A DNA stretch of 64,000 nucleotides from JANWYT01 sp034437555 (GCA_034437555.1 DAOTTQ010000029.1:124001-188000); one strand, 5' to 3'; counted from the stretch's first letter, positions 53,142 to 62,614 are shown. Notes: generated by a model not told the origin, from the letters alone. Program-made: numbers and translations.

Positions 53142-53785
53142 GCGAAACCATTCCTTTTGCCCCATTGGTAGGGGTCTTTGAACCAATCTTGGATGAGTGA
53201 GGCTTCATCAGGGCTGAAGCGGGCTTGTGAGAGCGAGTGTTCCAAGATGAGCTTGAATGAAGTGAGGGTGTGTAGGCGCATTTCGGCGTGTGCAAAGTTT
53301 TCAGTGGCTTCTGGAAAGCCGTAGCTGACGATGGATACCAAGTCGGTAACGACTGCGCCTTCTTCACGGAGGGCTTGAACAGCATTAAGGCTACTGCCAC
53401 CACTGGTAACGAGGTCTTCAATGAGTAGAACACGCTTGTTCGCTACTTCACCACCCTCAACGCGCTTTTGTTTGCCGTGTTCTTTGGCTTCTTTGCGAAT
53501 AAATACAGAAGGCACACCTAGCAAATAGCCCAGCGTGGCACTATGGGGCACTCCGCCAACGGCTACTCCTGCAACCACATCAAAATGAAGGTCTTTCTCT
53601 TTAAGCAACGCTTTGAAACCTTCGATGACAATTGACCATTGGCGAGGAAAATAGGGCAGACGGCGATTGTCTACGTAAACTGGCGACAAGATGCCACTTT
53701 TGAACGTGATGGGCTTTTGAGGTGTAAAACCAACGGCATCAATCGACAGAAGGGCTTCGGCAACGGCTTGGGGTGTGCTAATCAT
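53138..53785 (-). CDS. pyrE: Orotate phosphoribosyltransferase
   Basis: About 215 residues from ATG 53785, inside the last codons of pyrD (8-nt overlap). The frame to 53863 is pyrD shadow. PRPP-binding motif VLLIEDLVTSGGSSL, the FIRKEAKEHGKQKRVEG flexible loop, and VYVDNRRLPYFP near the start. It converts orotate and PRPP to OMP. Confidence 0.95.
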   Translation of the reverse strand: MISTPQAVAEALLSIDAVGFTPQKPITFKSGILSPVYVDNRRLPYFPRQWSIVIEGFKALLKEKDLHFDVVAGVAVGGVPHSATLGYLLGVPSVFIRKEAKEHGKQKRVEGGEVANKRVLLIEDLVTSGGSSLNAVQALREEGAVVTDLVSIVSYGFPEATENFAHAEMRLHTLTSFKLILEHSLSQARFSPDEASLIQDWFKDPYQWGKRNGFA

Positions 53786-54908
53786 AGGATTCACTTTCGA
53801 TGAGGGGGGCAGCAAGCCATCCCCGATAAATGAGGGCTGACCAGTATTGTACGGCACGCACATCTAAAGCGCAGTACTGGGCATAGCTTGTGCCGTCTAA
53901 GATGCCTCCACTGGCGATAACATCCAGTGGGGCGTTTTGTTGTGCGATGCTATCTTTAAGGTGCTTTACGGTGGTCAGCGAGGCGTTAAAGAGGTTACCA
54001 CCACCGATGCCTGCCTGAAGATGAGGTGTGTTCGGAGCAGGTGCGCCTAGCGTGTTGGTGGCGATAACAGCCTTTACGCCTGTTTCTGTAAAAATACGCA
54101 CCAAAATATTCAATTGCTCTGGCGAAAGATTGGGGCTAATTTTGACCCACAGTGGTGAGTTTACCCCATATTCGTGTAGTGTGTTGGTGAAAGTTTGGCA
54201 AAGAAGGCGCGTTTTTTCTTCGGTTTGGTTGCCTGTGGGGTCGTCTTCTGTGTTTGGGCAACTGAGGTTAAGGGTAAACCACGTAGGGATAACGCCTCTT
54301 TGTAGAAACGAAGTGAGGCTTTCGCGGATGTCTTGGGCTTCTTCGTTGGGGCTTGTAAGGGCGGGTGTGGGGGCGATATTGATGCCGTATTGTGTGGGTA
54401 AGTGCCGTTTATAGCGGGCTAAAAATTCGGCAGAGGCGCGTGCGCCTGCGTTCTTTAGACCAATGCGGTTTTGTGTGGAGCGCGTGGGTTCATCTCGCCA
54501 AACGACAACGCCCTCGTTGCCTAAGCGTGGGTAGCGGGTAAACGAACCAAACTCAACTAATCCAACTAATGACGGCACACTGCGCCAGCCTGCAATGATG
54601 TTTATATCACGCCCTACGGTGTTTAGCGCGTGTTTTTCACTCTTAAAACCGCGCCCCTTGACCAAACCCGCAGATACAATGAAGGGATAATCTAGCACGA
54701 TACCGCCTACTTTTACAGGACGTTTGACAAAGAACACACGATTGATAAGGCGTGCAATTCGTAAGAGTAGTGGTGAGTTATCGGCAAGCGCAAGCCATTC
54801 TAAAACGCGCTTGTGGGCTTCTTGAGCAGAGAGCCTAAAGAGCAATGGGCGTGCTAAGCGTTGATAAAGTGTATCGCTAAGGCGAAGAAAGAAACGGCGC
54901 ATTTTCAT
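53778..54908 (-). CDS. pyrD: Dihydroorotate dehydrogenase, class 2-like with a Cys base
   Basis: A 376-residue flavoprotein oxidising dihydroorotate to orotate. The N-terminal amphipathic helices (about 1-60; FLRLSDTLYQRLARPLLFRL) and the total length point to class 2, the membrane-bound quinone-linked form. The catalytic loop reads FTLNLSCPNTEDD, with Cys217 where class 2 has Ser; Cys is the base of class 1 enzymes. LVKGRGF (82-88) and IGLKNAG (149-155) also depart from class 2 consensus (GLDKNGE, GFNNDG). FMN-site motifs VIATNTLG and VIASGGI are present. No class 1B partner (pyrK) is seen. Starts 1 nt within the pyrC stop. Confidence 0.88.
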   Translation of the reverse strand: MKMRRFFLRLSDTLYQRLARPLLFRLSAQEAHKRVLEWLALADNSPLLLRIARLINRVFFVKRPVKVGGIVLDYPFIVSAGLVKGRGFKSEKHALNTVGRDINIIAGWRSVPSLVGLVEFGSFTRYPRLGNEGVVVWRDEPTRSTQNRIGLKNAGARASAEFLARYKRHLPTQYGINIAPTPALTSPNEEAQDIRESLTSFLQRGVIPTWFTLNLSCPNTEDDPTGNQTEEKTRLLCQTFTNTLHEYGVNSPLWVKISPNLSPEQLNILVRIFTETGVKAVIATNTLGAPAPNTPHLQAGIGGGNLFNASLTTVKHLKDSIAQQNAPLDVIASGGILDGTSYAQYCALDVRAVQYWSALIYRGWLAAPLIESESYD

Positions 54909-55999
54909 TAGATGTTTTCCTGAAAGAGATTGCGCCCAAAACCGCCTTCAACGAGTACGTTTTGCCCATCGTAAACCTTTACTCCCCTAATCCATGTTTC
55001 CCGTACTTTCCCTATCACTTGTTGCCCATGAAAAGGCGACCAACCACACGCCGTAAAGAGATTTTCGTTGGTGATGGTATATTCGGCATCAATGTCAATA
55101 AGGGCGTAGGTTTCTGGGGGGCAGGTGACATTCCAAAGGGTGCGGGGATTTTCTGAGACGCAAGCGATAACGCGCTCTAGTGATACTTTGCCTTCTTGCA
55201 CGGCGGTAAGCATCAGTGGCAGTGTGGTTTCTAGCCCCGTTACACCATAAGGGGGCTTTGCGGACTGTTTTTCTTGATGGGTGTGGGGCGCATGGTCACT
55301 TTCGATGACATCCACAATGCCAGAACGTAAAGCATCCCACAGAGTACGAGTATCATGAGCGGTCTTGAGGGTGGGTTTCATTAAGCCATAAGCCCCCAAG
55401 CGTGGCACATCATCCTGTGTGAGAAATAAATGATGCGGACAAACGCCCACTGTCACAGGCAAACCTTCGGCTTTTGCATTTGCGAGTAAGTCAATCTCGT
55501 ATGCAGTGCTAATGTGCAAGAAGTGCGTTTTTTGCTCTGTTTGGCGGACTATACTTAGAATGTCTGCCACTGTTTCGCCTTCGGCGTGTACGGCAATCAG
55601 TCGCGTGTTTTGGGTGGCGGTTTGCCACGCGCGATAGTGCTTTTCGCGGTCGGCTTGATTTTCAATGAGCAAATCGCCTGTAGTATCGTTATTGAAGATT
55701 TTTAGTCCACATGACTTGCCCCATAAATTCGCATAGTCAGCGGTATTGTCGGTTTGCGATGCACCAATGTAGACGCCCCAATCGCATACGGCTTTAGACG
55801 CAATAGAAGCGAGTTTCTCTTGAAGAGCGGGATAGCTAATGGTGGTAGGTGGTGTATTGGGCATATCAAAAACTGCCCAATAGCCCCCAGCCACAGCAAC
55901 GCAGGTTTCGCTGTAAAAGTTTGCTTTGTGTGACCATTGCAAGTCACGGGCATGGATGTGGGGATCTATCATCCCATGAATTTTAATGAGATTAGACAT
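54908..55999 (-). CDS. pyrC: Dihydroorotase
   Basis: About 363 residues from ATG 55999 (8-nt overlap with the pyrB stop). Amidohydrolase metal motifs: IDPHIHARD (11-19), Lys in GLKIFNND, HAEGE, CPHHLF, and ESDHAPHT with the catalytic Asp. The N-terminal beta-sandwich that precedes the HxH motif in most type I dihydroorotases is missing: the protein begins only about 10 residues before the motif. It cyclises carbamoyl aspartate. Confidence 0.92.
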   Translation of the reverse strand: MSNLIKIHGMIDPHIHARDLQWSHKANFYSETCVAVAGGYWAVFDMPNTPPTTISYPALQEKLASIASKAVCDWGVYIGASQTDNTADYANLWGKSCGLKIFNNDTTGDLLIENQADREKHYRAWQTATQNTRLIAVHAEGETVADILSIVRQTEQKTHFLHISTAYEIDLLANAKAEGLPVTVGVCPHHLFLTQDDVPRLGAYGLMKPTLKTAHDTRTLWDALRSGIVDVIESDHAPHTHQEKQSAKPPYGVTGLETTLPLMLTAVQEGKVSLERVIACVSENPRTLWNVTCPPETYALIDIDAEYTITNENLFTACGWSPFHGQQVIGKVRETWIRGVKVYDGQNVLVEGGFGRNLFQENI

Positions 56000-57050
56000 A
56001 AGCACCCCGTAAGACTTTGGCTAAAAGAGCCATCCGAACAAACATACCGTTTTCCATTTGTTCAAAGTAAATCGCGCGCGGGTCTTCGTCTAATATATCG
56101 TGGTCAGACAATGTTCCCATTTCGTGTTTGCGAGGTAGAGGGTGCATGATGATAAGGTCTTTTTTTGCATCTTTTATCATGGGATGTAACAAGATGAACT
56201 TGTCTTTAATGGCATTGTACTCTTCTGGTTCAAAGCGTTCTTCTTGGATGCGTGTCCAATATAGAACATCACTGCTATTTAGAACGTCCGTGAGGTTTTC
56301 GGTTTCATTAACACTAATGCCTAGCTCACGGAGCATCTGTACGATGTGAGAGGGCATTTTGAGCGTTTCTGGCGCAACAAAGTTTAGTTGCGTGCCTGTG
56401 GGCCTGTAATATGCGATGAGTTTGGCGAGCGAATGAACGGTACGACCGTTAAGCAAGTCGCCAACGAGCGTAACGCTAAGATTGTCGAATGAACCTTTTT
56501 GGTCGTAAATAGTAAACATATCTAGCAAAGCTTGTGTAGGATGCTCGCCAACTCCATCACCACCGCTTACGATAACGGTGTGATTGATAATGCGGGAATT
56601 GAGCTTGTCTAAATAGTAAGCCGCTTCATAAGATGAGCCTACTTGCGGGTGACGCAGTACAACAACATCGGCGTAACAACCGGCAGCGCGAATGGTATCT
56701 GAGAGGCTTTCCCCCTTGTACATAGATGAGAACTGAACCCCATTGCTGACAGAGATAACATCCCCACCCAAACGACGCATAGCCGCCTGAAACGACATAT
56801 CGGTACGTGTGCTAGACTCGAAAAAGAGTGATGCCATAACCTTGCCGGCACAAATTTCCGTTAGCCCTCTATCATTTTGGCGCATGCGACGGCGAATAGA
56901 ACGGGCAGCGTCAAAGAGTGTGTCGAGGTCATCTTTGGTGAATTGATCTACAGAAATAACATGCTTACCCTTAAATTCACCCTGAATTTGGGGGGGTGCG
57001 TAGGTGTGGCGAAAGGGACTGGCATCGTTAGCAGTTTTGGTGGTCGTCAT
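55992..57050 (-). CDS. pyrB: Aspartate carbamoyltransferase catalytic subunit
   Basis: A 352-residue protein. Carbamoyl-phosphate motif FFESSTRTDMSF, then HPLPRKHEM and GEHPTQALLDMF; an N-terminal extension of about 25 residues precedes the domain. Catalyses the first committed step of pyrimidine synthesis. No regulatory subunit (pyrI) is present. First gene of the pyrBCDEF operon, with its own promoter. Confidence 0.95.
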   Translation of the reverse strand: MTTTKTANDASPFRHTYAPPQIQGEFKGKHVISVDQFTKDDLDTLFDAARSIRRRMRQNDRGLTEICAGKVMASLFFESSTRTDMSFQAAMRRLGGDVISVSNGVQFSSMYKGESLSDTIRAAGCYADVVVLRHPQVGSSYEAAYYLDKLNSRIINHTVIVSGGDGVGEHPTQALLDMFTIYDQKGSFDNLSVTLVGDLLNGRTVHSLAKLIAYYRPTGTQLNFVAPETLKMPSHIVQMLRELGISVNETENLTDVLNSSDVLYWTRIQEERFEPEEYNAIKDKFILLHPMIKDAKKDLIIMHPLPRKHEMGTLSDHDILDEDPRAIYFEQMENGMFVRMALLAKVLRGAYV

Positions 57051-57100
57051 GAGGCTTAGGTCTCCGTGATATGTGAGGAATGCAGAACAAACGGCATTTG

Positions 57101-57128
57101 ATTATAGCGATTTTAATCAATGTGTGAA
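57101..57128 (-). promoter_or_regulatory. Promoter of the pyrBCDEF operon
   Basis: Minus strand: TTCACA (57123-57128) and consensus TATAAT (57101-57106) separated by 16 nt. The leader to the pyrB ATG is only about 45 nt, too short for a PyrR-type attenuator. Confidence 0.65.
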
Positions 57129-57198
57129 TAATCGTCATTGAAATCAGTACAGATTGCTTGTTCACAAGGGCTTTATAGGCTGAAAGAGAGTAAAACGA

Positions 57199-58026
57199 AT
57201 GGCGCAATGGCGCAATTTTCAACAAGGACAACCGCATACTGTTGTAGGTACATTGCTGGTTTGTGAGGGTGTTTTTAGCCCCCAACTGAATAATTCGCGG
57301 TTACTCTTTGTTTGGTTGCCAAATTCCTATACGGAACGGACCAACAAACGCTATCCTGTGCTTTACATGCACGATGGTGATAACTTGTTTGATGCTTATC
57401 GTAGCTTTGCGGGTGAATGGCGCGTAGACGAAACCTTGACCATCTTAGAAGATGAGGGTTTAGAAGCCATCGTGGTGGGGATTCCCAATAATGAACACCG
57501 TATGGAGGAGTATAGCCCGTACGCTGACAAGCGCATTAAGCTAAAACAGGGTAAAGGCAATGACTATTTGCGCTGGATTATTGACACCATCAAACCGCTT
57601 ATTGACCAGGACTTCAGAACGCTTACAGACGTTGCTCACACGGGTATTATGGGGTCTTCACTTGGTGGACTCATCAGCTTGTATGGATTTTTGAAGCATC
57701 CAGATGTTTTTGGCTTTGCGGGTGTGATGAGTCCTGCACATTGGGTAGGGAATGGTCAAATTGTGGAGATGATTACACAAGCCCAACAACCAACGGGCAA
57801 GCTGTATATGGATATTGGGGGCAAGGAAGGGCGTTCAGGACTGTCTTATATGCAAGCGGTGCGTCGAATGGCAGACACACTGAAGCAAAAAGGCTACATT
57901 GATGGTGAAACACTCTCTTATGTAGAAGATGAGCAAGGAAGCCATAATGAGGACGCATGGGCGTATCGTTTGCCTGATGCGTTGCGCTTTTTGCTACGTG
58001 TGCAAACCATAAACCTTATGGAATGA
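57199..58026 (+). CDS. Esterase of the enterochelin-esterase/esterase D type
   Basis: A 275-residue alpha/beta hydrolase: VLYMHDGDNLFD at the oxyanion region, nucleophile MGSSLGGLIS, and C-terminal His in GSHNEDAW. No signal peptide, so cytoplasmic. GAGAG precedes the ATG. Divergent from pyrB. Its 3' end overlaps the next minus-strand frame by 11 nt. The substrate is unknown; such proteins are often carboxylesterases. Confidence 0.87.
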   Translation: MAQWRNFQQGQPHTVVGTLLVCEGVFSPQLNNSRLLFVWLPNSYTERTNKRYPVLYMHDGDNLFDAYRSFAGEWRVDETLTILEDEGLEAIVVGIPNNEHRMEEYSPYADKRIKLKQGKGNDYLRWIIDTIKPLIDQDFRTLTDVAHTGIMGSSLGGLISLYGFLKHPDVFGFAGVMSPAHWVGNGQIVEMITQAQQPTGKLYMDIGGKEGRSGLSYMQAVRRMADTLKQKGYIDGETLSYVEDEQGSHNEDAWAYRLPDALRFLLRVQTINLME

Positions 58027-58432
58027 TGGCTTGCCAATCTATTTGGCTAATGATGTCGGGAATCATTCCTGTAAGAAAATGAATTGATTCTTCGGGCGTA
58101 TTGAAGAACAAGTTGCGCTCTTTGTTCTGTGAGCGTTGCTGAAAGTTGCTAACAAAAATTCGTGTGGTGGGGGACTGGCTAAACGCTGTACTCCCACCCC
58201 ATAGGGCATGTTCCGATAACTTACCAAGTTCGCTGATGGCTCTAATGTCCATAATGCGTCCGTGCCGTAAGTCCGACATGAAGTAAAGGGGTTGTGTAGT
58301 ATTGCTTAGACTTTCTTGAATGGTTTTAAGAAAGTTTTTTGTTTCACTAAGCAATGGATTGCGTTTCCACACAATGAAAAGAAGCTGAGGATGGAGAAAA
58401 GAAGTATCGTACGACATGTCACAAAAACCCAT
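58016..58432 (-). CDS. Hypothetical protein, possibly STAS-like
   Basis: A frame of 138 residues, or 133 from an inner ATG at 58417. Alternating strands and helices (QLLFIVWKRNPLL, PLYFMSDLRHGRIMDIRAISELG, RIFVSNFQ, PEESIHFLTG) vaguely suggest a STAS/SpoIIAA-like fold. No strong Shine-Dalgarno and no recognised family. It lies after the M23 gene on the same strand with an 85-nt gap. Confidence 0.5.
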   Translation of the reverse strand: MGFCDMSYDTSFLHPQLLFIVWKRNPLLSETKNFLKTIQESLSNTTQPLYFMSDLRHGRIMDIRAISELGKLSEHALWGGSTAFSQSPTTRIFVSNFQQRSQNKERNLFFNTPEESIHFLTGMIPDIISQIDWQAIIP

Positions 58433-58517
58433 TTTAGTGTGATTAGTTATGGGATTCTACCACTTTTATGATTTACTACAAATACACAACCTAATCTCAA
58501 TACAAATCTAATGGGAT

Positions 58518-59426
58518 TTAACGCGGGAGATTAAATGAGAGGAAATCGCGTGAGTCTATCCACTGTTCGTTGACGATAAACTCAATGTGGGCATGTGCGC
58601 TACTACTTCTGCCGGTACTGCCCACTTGACCAATTATCTGCCTCGCAGTGACGATTTGCCCTTGTGTAACATGAGCTACACTGAGATGGGCATAACCGCT
58701 ATACACACCATATCCATGGTCAACCAAGACATAATTACCCCGTATAGGAAGCCTGCCCGCAAAAACAACTTGCCCCCCACTGGATGCGACCATCGGTTTG
58801 CCCAGTGGGGCTTGATAGTCCCAACCCGTATGAAGCGTTTCGTATGTGCCATTAAATAGGCGCACAGCCCCGAATGGTGAGGTCAATTCGGTATTGATGG
58901 GGTGTGAGAAGCCGACACCTTGCCAATAAACGGCGTGGGTGACGGGGGCAGCAAGCTCAAAAATACGCGTTAGTTCTTCATCTTCAATTTCACGGTTAAG
59001 CAAGTCATTTGCTTCGCCAACGACGATAACACTTTGCTGGATGAAGCCACCACTGGTAATTGTGATAGGCACCTGAAGCGTTTCGCTAACTTCGCCTGAA
59101 GCGATTGTGACGCTTATATAGTGTTCGCGCTGACTGGCATTAAGGGGGGCGGTAATAAAAGCGTAGAAAGAAATTGTATCTGGTGGTACTTGGAAAAACG
59201 ATAGAGTACGATTAAGAAATGTCGCTTCGGGGGCGGAGGCGGACTCGTTGACACGAATTAAGCCCACACGCCCTTGCTTTAGAAACGCCGAGAACACATC
59301 TACAGAGAAAGACGAACTTTCTGTGCGGTAGACGGGTTCTAAGGATGGCGTGTTTTGAGCATTGCTGTGCTGCAAGGCTTCCCCTAGCACAAGCAATGCG
59401 ATGAGTACAAGTAACCAACGGCGCAT
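58518..59426 (-). CDS. Secreted M23 (LytM-type) peptidase
   Basis: A 302-residue protein with a Sec signal peptide (MRRWLLVLIALLVLGEALQ). Residues about 35-165 form a beta-rich domain of unknown type. The C-terminal LytM domain (about 180-300) keeps the zinc motifs HTGWDYQAP (HxGxD) and AHAHIEF (HxH). Such enzymes cut peptide bridges of peptidoglycan or act as activators. It starts 7 nt after typA and is likely co-transcribed. Confidence 0.9.
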   Translation of the reverse strand: MRRWLLVLIALLVLGEALQHSNAQNTPSLEPVYRTESSSFSVDVFSAFLKQGRVGLIRVNESASAPEATFLNRTLSFFQVPPDTISFYAFITAPLNASQREHYISVTIASGEVSETLQVPITITSGGFIQQSVIVVGEANDLLNREIEDEELTRIFELAAPVTHAVYWQGVGFSHPINTELTSPFGAVRLFNGTYETLHTGWDYQAPLGKPMVASSGGQVVFAGRLPIRGNYVLVDHGYGVYSGYAHLSVAHVTQGQIVTARQIIGQVGSTGRSSSAHAHIEFIVNEQWIDSRDFLSFNLPR

Positions 59427-59433
59427 GGATAAA

Positions 59434-61281
59434 TTATCCGCTTACCAAGTCACGGCGACGCTTGTCTTCTTTAAGTCGATTCTCTGTGTTGAGAACGCGC
59501 TTACGCAAACGTAACGATTTGGGTGTGACCTCTAGCAATTCGTCCTCGTCCATGAATTCGATAAAGTCATCAAGGCTAAGGTTGCGAGGGGTGCTTAGAC
59601 CGCCATCTACTTCTGTGGGTTTGTCACGGAAGTTTGTAAGGTGCTTGGCTTTTACGATATTGAGGGGTAGGTCTTCTGGGCGGATGTGTTCGCCAACAAC
59701 CATACCTTCATAAATATCTACGCCGGGATGAATGAAGAATGTGCCACGTTGTTGTAAGTTTTGGAGCGCGTAGGGGGTGGCTGTGCCACTTTCCATTGCA
59801 ACAAGGCTTCCAAAACGTCTACCCGGCACATCGCCACCAATAGGTTCATAGGCGTGAAACAAGCTGTGAAGTTGCCCCATGCCACTGGTAGAGCGCATAA
59901 AATGAGCGCGGAAGCCCAGCAAACCACGTGTGGGGACAAAGTATTCCACATAGGTTGTGCCGTTTTCGTTGCGCATGTCTTGCATTAAACCGCGACGTTC
60001 CCCTAATAGCTCAATGATTGTGCCTACTTTTTCTTCGGCAACTTCAATGTAAACACGCTCAATAGGCTCTAAATTTTCGCCTGTGACGGGGTCTTTAATG
60101 TAAATAACTTCGGGTTTGCTGACTTCAAACTCATAGCCTTCACGGCGCATGGTTTCGATGAGGATGCCCAAGTGAAGTTCACCGCGACCACTGACCACGA
60201 ATTTTTCGGGGGTTTCGCCATCACCAACGCGCAACGCAACGTTGCTACGGGTTTCGCTATAGAGGCGTTCACGCACACGACGTGAAGTGCCTAAACCAGT
60301 TTTGCCTTCTTTGCCTGCGAAGGGAGATGTGTTTATACCAAATGTCATGCGGACGGTGGGTTCTTCTACACTAATGCCGGGTAAGGCATCTTTAACATCG
60401 GGGTGGGCAATGGTGTCACTAATTTCTACGGGGTCGAAGCCGCCGAATGCCACAATTTCGCCCGCCGATACTTCGTCCACTTCTTGCTTTTGCAAGTTGT
60501 GAAATTGGAAAAGGTATTCCAGACGACCTTTGATCCGTTGTCCTTGTGGGGTAAGACGAACAACGTCCATGCCACGCTTTAGCTTGCCAGAAAGCAAACG
60601 ACCAATGCCGATTTGACCCTTATAATTGTCGTATTCAAGAGTGGTGACGAGTAATTGGGGAAGGGCATCGAAGTCTACTTCGGGAGCAGGCACTCTGTCA
60701 CGGATGATTTCAAACATGGGTCCGAGGTCATCAGCGAGTGTTTCTGCGGTGTAGCCGGCGCGTGCTTGCAAGCCAATGGCGTATACAAGAGGGAAGTCGG
60801 CTTGGTCATCAGTTGCACCTAACTCAATAAAGAGGTCAAATGTTTCGTTTAAGACTTCTTCTAGGCGGGCGTTGGGGCGGTCTACTTTGTTGATGACGAC
60901 AATAACGCGCAAGCCAAGCGATAAGGCTTTGCGAAGCACAAAGCGCGTTTGTGGCATGGGACCTTCAACGGCATCAATGAGCAATAATGCCCCATCAACC
61001 ATATTTAGAACGCGTTCAACTTCGCCACCGAAGTCAGCGTGTCCAGGGGTATCTACGATGTTAATGCGTATGTCTTCCCATGTAACGGCAGTATTTTTTG
61101 CCAGAATGGTGATACCACGTTCACGCTCAAGATCATTTGAGTCTAGTACGCGGTCTTCTACTTGTGCGCCTTCACGAAAGACGTGAGCCTGTTTAAGCAT
61201 TCCGTCTACAAGAGTTGTTTTGCCATGGTCAACGTGAGCGATGATGGCAACATTGCGTATGTCATTACGGGTTTGAATCAC
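59434..61281 (-). CDS. typA: Ribosome-associated GTPase TypA/BipA
   Basis: About 615 residues. The start is put at GTG 61281 with AGGA 9 nt upstream; a TTG at 61299 is also in frame. G motifs: AHVDHGKTTL, RERGITI, DTPGHADF, and INKVDRPNA; the EF-G-like domains and the BipA C-terminal domain follow (GLLGFRAHFMRSTSG). It acts on ribosomes in stress and subunit assembly. First gene of a typA-M23 pair. Confidence 0.95.
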   Translation of the reverse strand: MIQTRNDIRNVAIIAHVDHGKTTLVDGMLKQAHVFREGAQVEDRVLDSNDLERERGITILAKNTAVTWEDIRINIVDTPGHADFGGEVERVLNMVDGALLLIDAVEGPMPQTRFVLRKALSLGLRVIVVINKVDRPNARLEEVLNETFDLFIELGATDDQADFPLVYAIGLQARAGYTAETLADDLGPMFEIIRDRVPAPEVDFDALPQLLVTTLEYDNYKGQIGIGRLLSGKLKRGMDVVRLTPQGQRIKGRLEYLFQFHNLQKQEVDEVSAGEIVAFGGFDPVEISDTIAHPDVKDALPGISVEEPTVRMTFGINTSPFAGKEGKTGLGTSRRVRERLYSETRSNVALRVGDGETPEKFVVSGRGELHLGILIETMRREGYEFEVSKPEVIYIKDPVTGENLEPIERVYIEVAEEKVGTIIELLGERRGLMQDMRNENGTTYVEYFVPTRGLLGFRAHFMRSTSGMGQLHSLFHAYEPIGGDVPGRRFGSLVAMESGTATPYALQNLQQRGTFFIHPGVDIYEGMVVGEHIRPEDLPLNIVKAKHLTNFRDKPTEVDGGLSTPRNLSLDDFIEFMDEDELLEVTPKSLRLRKRVLNTENRLKEDKRRRDLVSG

Positions 61282-61319
61282 AGATTGGAATCCTATCAAA
61301 TTCTACGGAGAGCTAAAGA

Positions 61320-61325
61320 ATTATA
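61320..61325 (-). promoter_or_regulatory. Possible -10 box for typA
   Basis: TATAAT on the minus strand, about 40 nt from the GTG start; no convincing -35. Confidence 0.4.
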
Positions 61326-61381
61326 GCAATTTTGCGTTAAAACGTAAGGCAGAGTTCTTTATGGAGATTTAATGAAGCGTT

Positions 61382-62539
61382 TTATAGGCTACGCCCATCA
61401 AACCAGCGGCGTGATTGCACTTGATGCTGTAGTTCTTGGGACAGGCTAGAGAGTACCTGAAGCCTCGCACGCAAGTTTAAAAAGGCGTTGGTTGCGTGAT
61501 ATGTGCCATAGAAACAGGCTATTATGACGCTAATGCGCCCTAAAATGCGAGAAAATGCAGGAAAACGCCCTAAGAAAATCCTTTTTGCGAAGGCGATGTC
61601 TACAAGGCTGGCGAACCCTAAAACAGCTTGTTCTATATGATGTGTACGTTGGGCTAAAGTGGTGTCGTGTTCGCGTTGCACTTCTTTAAGTAGTTTTTTG
61701 GCAACTTCTTTTAGATTGTGGCTTGGGGTAAAACTGATGGCTTGTTCTGTAAATGTGAGTTCGGTTAGTAGCCCATAGTGGTCGGAATAGGTAAGATGCT
61801 CTGCATTTTGAAATGTTTCGGTAAAGCAAATGCTTACACTATCGGGTGCGATTGCCCCTTTAAGAAAAATATAGTCGAGACGTTGGTCGGGGGCTGTGAC
61901 ATAGGGATTTTGCCGGCTAAATGTGATGCCATCGTCTTGAGGATAGAGCATAGAAAACGCATCAACCATTTGCCCACCTGTGGTAAGGACAGCATAACCC
62001 AGCATGTGAGGTTGGGTATTAAAGTCGCCACAGAGAACAACCGTGTTTTGTGAAGATTGGCTGTTTACGAAGCGAATGGTTTCGTAAAGCTGGCTATTGG
62101 TAAAGGCGGCATACTCGTTATCTTCGTGATGTTCGTATTGGGCGTGGGGATGAATGTTATACACATCAAGTATACCGTTTGGGGTTTTGATGTGCGTCAA
62201 CCCAATGCCTTTGGCAGCATAATAATCGCCGTGAAGGGGTTTTTCGGGCTTGCCCCCTAGCCGAAAGCGCAGGAAATTGGCATCTAGGATAGGAAACTTG
62301 GAGAGTGTAAATAAGCCACTGCCAATGAGACCACTGGCGAAATAATGATGATGTGGATAAGCGACCGAGAGTGTCTTTAAGAGTGTGTCACGACTATCAG
62401 ACATAAAAACTTCTTGTAGGCACACAATATCTGGACTAAGAGTGAGGATGTGCTGGGTAATGGCATCCATACGAGCAGAAATGTGTTTGGCATAGGGTGC
62501 GCCCCAAGTGTTTAGTGATAGTAGGCGAATGTGTGCCAT
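61382..62539 (-). CDS. EEP-family phosphodiesterase (neutral sphingomyelinase-like)
   Basis: A 385-residue protein with AAGGAG before its ATG. The catalytic motifs are intact: LSLNTWG, CLQEVF, LCGDFNTQP (about 171-179), LDYIF and YSDHYG, in the order of neutral sphingomyelinases and related endonuclease-fold enzymes. A C-terminal helical extension (about 260-385) includes a hydrophobic stretch (ISVIIACFYGTYHATNAFL) that could anchor it in the membrane. No signal peptide. Substrate may be a phospholipid or nucleic acid. Compare with the degenerate EEP domain at 19276-21417. Confidence 0.85.
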   Translation of the reverse strand: MAHIRLLSLNTWGAPYAKHISARMDAITQHILTLSPDIVCLQEVFMSDSRDTLLKTLSVAYPHHHYFASGLIGSGLFTLSKFPILDANFLRFRLGGKPEKPLHGDYYAAKGIGLTHIKTPNGILDVYNIHPHAQYEHHEDNEYAAFTNSQLYETIRFVNSQSSQNTVVLCGDFNTQPHMLGYAVLTTGGQMVDAFSMLYPQDDGITFSRQNPYVTAPDQRLDYIFLKGAIAPDSVSICFTETFQNAEHLTYSDHYGLLTELTFTEQAISFTPSHNLKEVAKKLLKEVQREHDTTLAQRTHHIEQAVLGFASLVDIAFAKRIFLGRFPAFSRILGRISVIIACFYGTYHATNAFLNLRARLQVLSSLSQELQHQVQSRRWFDGRSL

Positions 62540-62570
62540 GTTTACTCCTTGTGATATGTGTTACGTGGTG

Positions 62571-62605
62571 AAAAGGGCGTGGGTGTAGCTGATTTTACCA
62601 CGCCC
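62571..62605 (-). terminator. Terminator of glgB
   Basis: GGGCGTGG and CCACGCCC form an 8-bp stem; on the minus strand it is followed by TTTT. It lies 10 nt after the glgB stop. Confidence 0.75.
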
Positions 62606-62614
62606 GTTTGTGTG

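Noticed and set aside
57130..57198. Attenuator or PyrR-binding leader for pyr genes
   Set aside because: The pyrB promoter gives only a 45-nt leader and I see no antiterminator or terminator pair.
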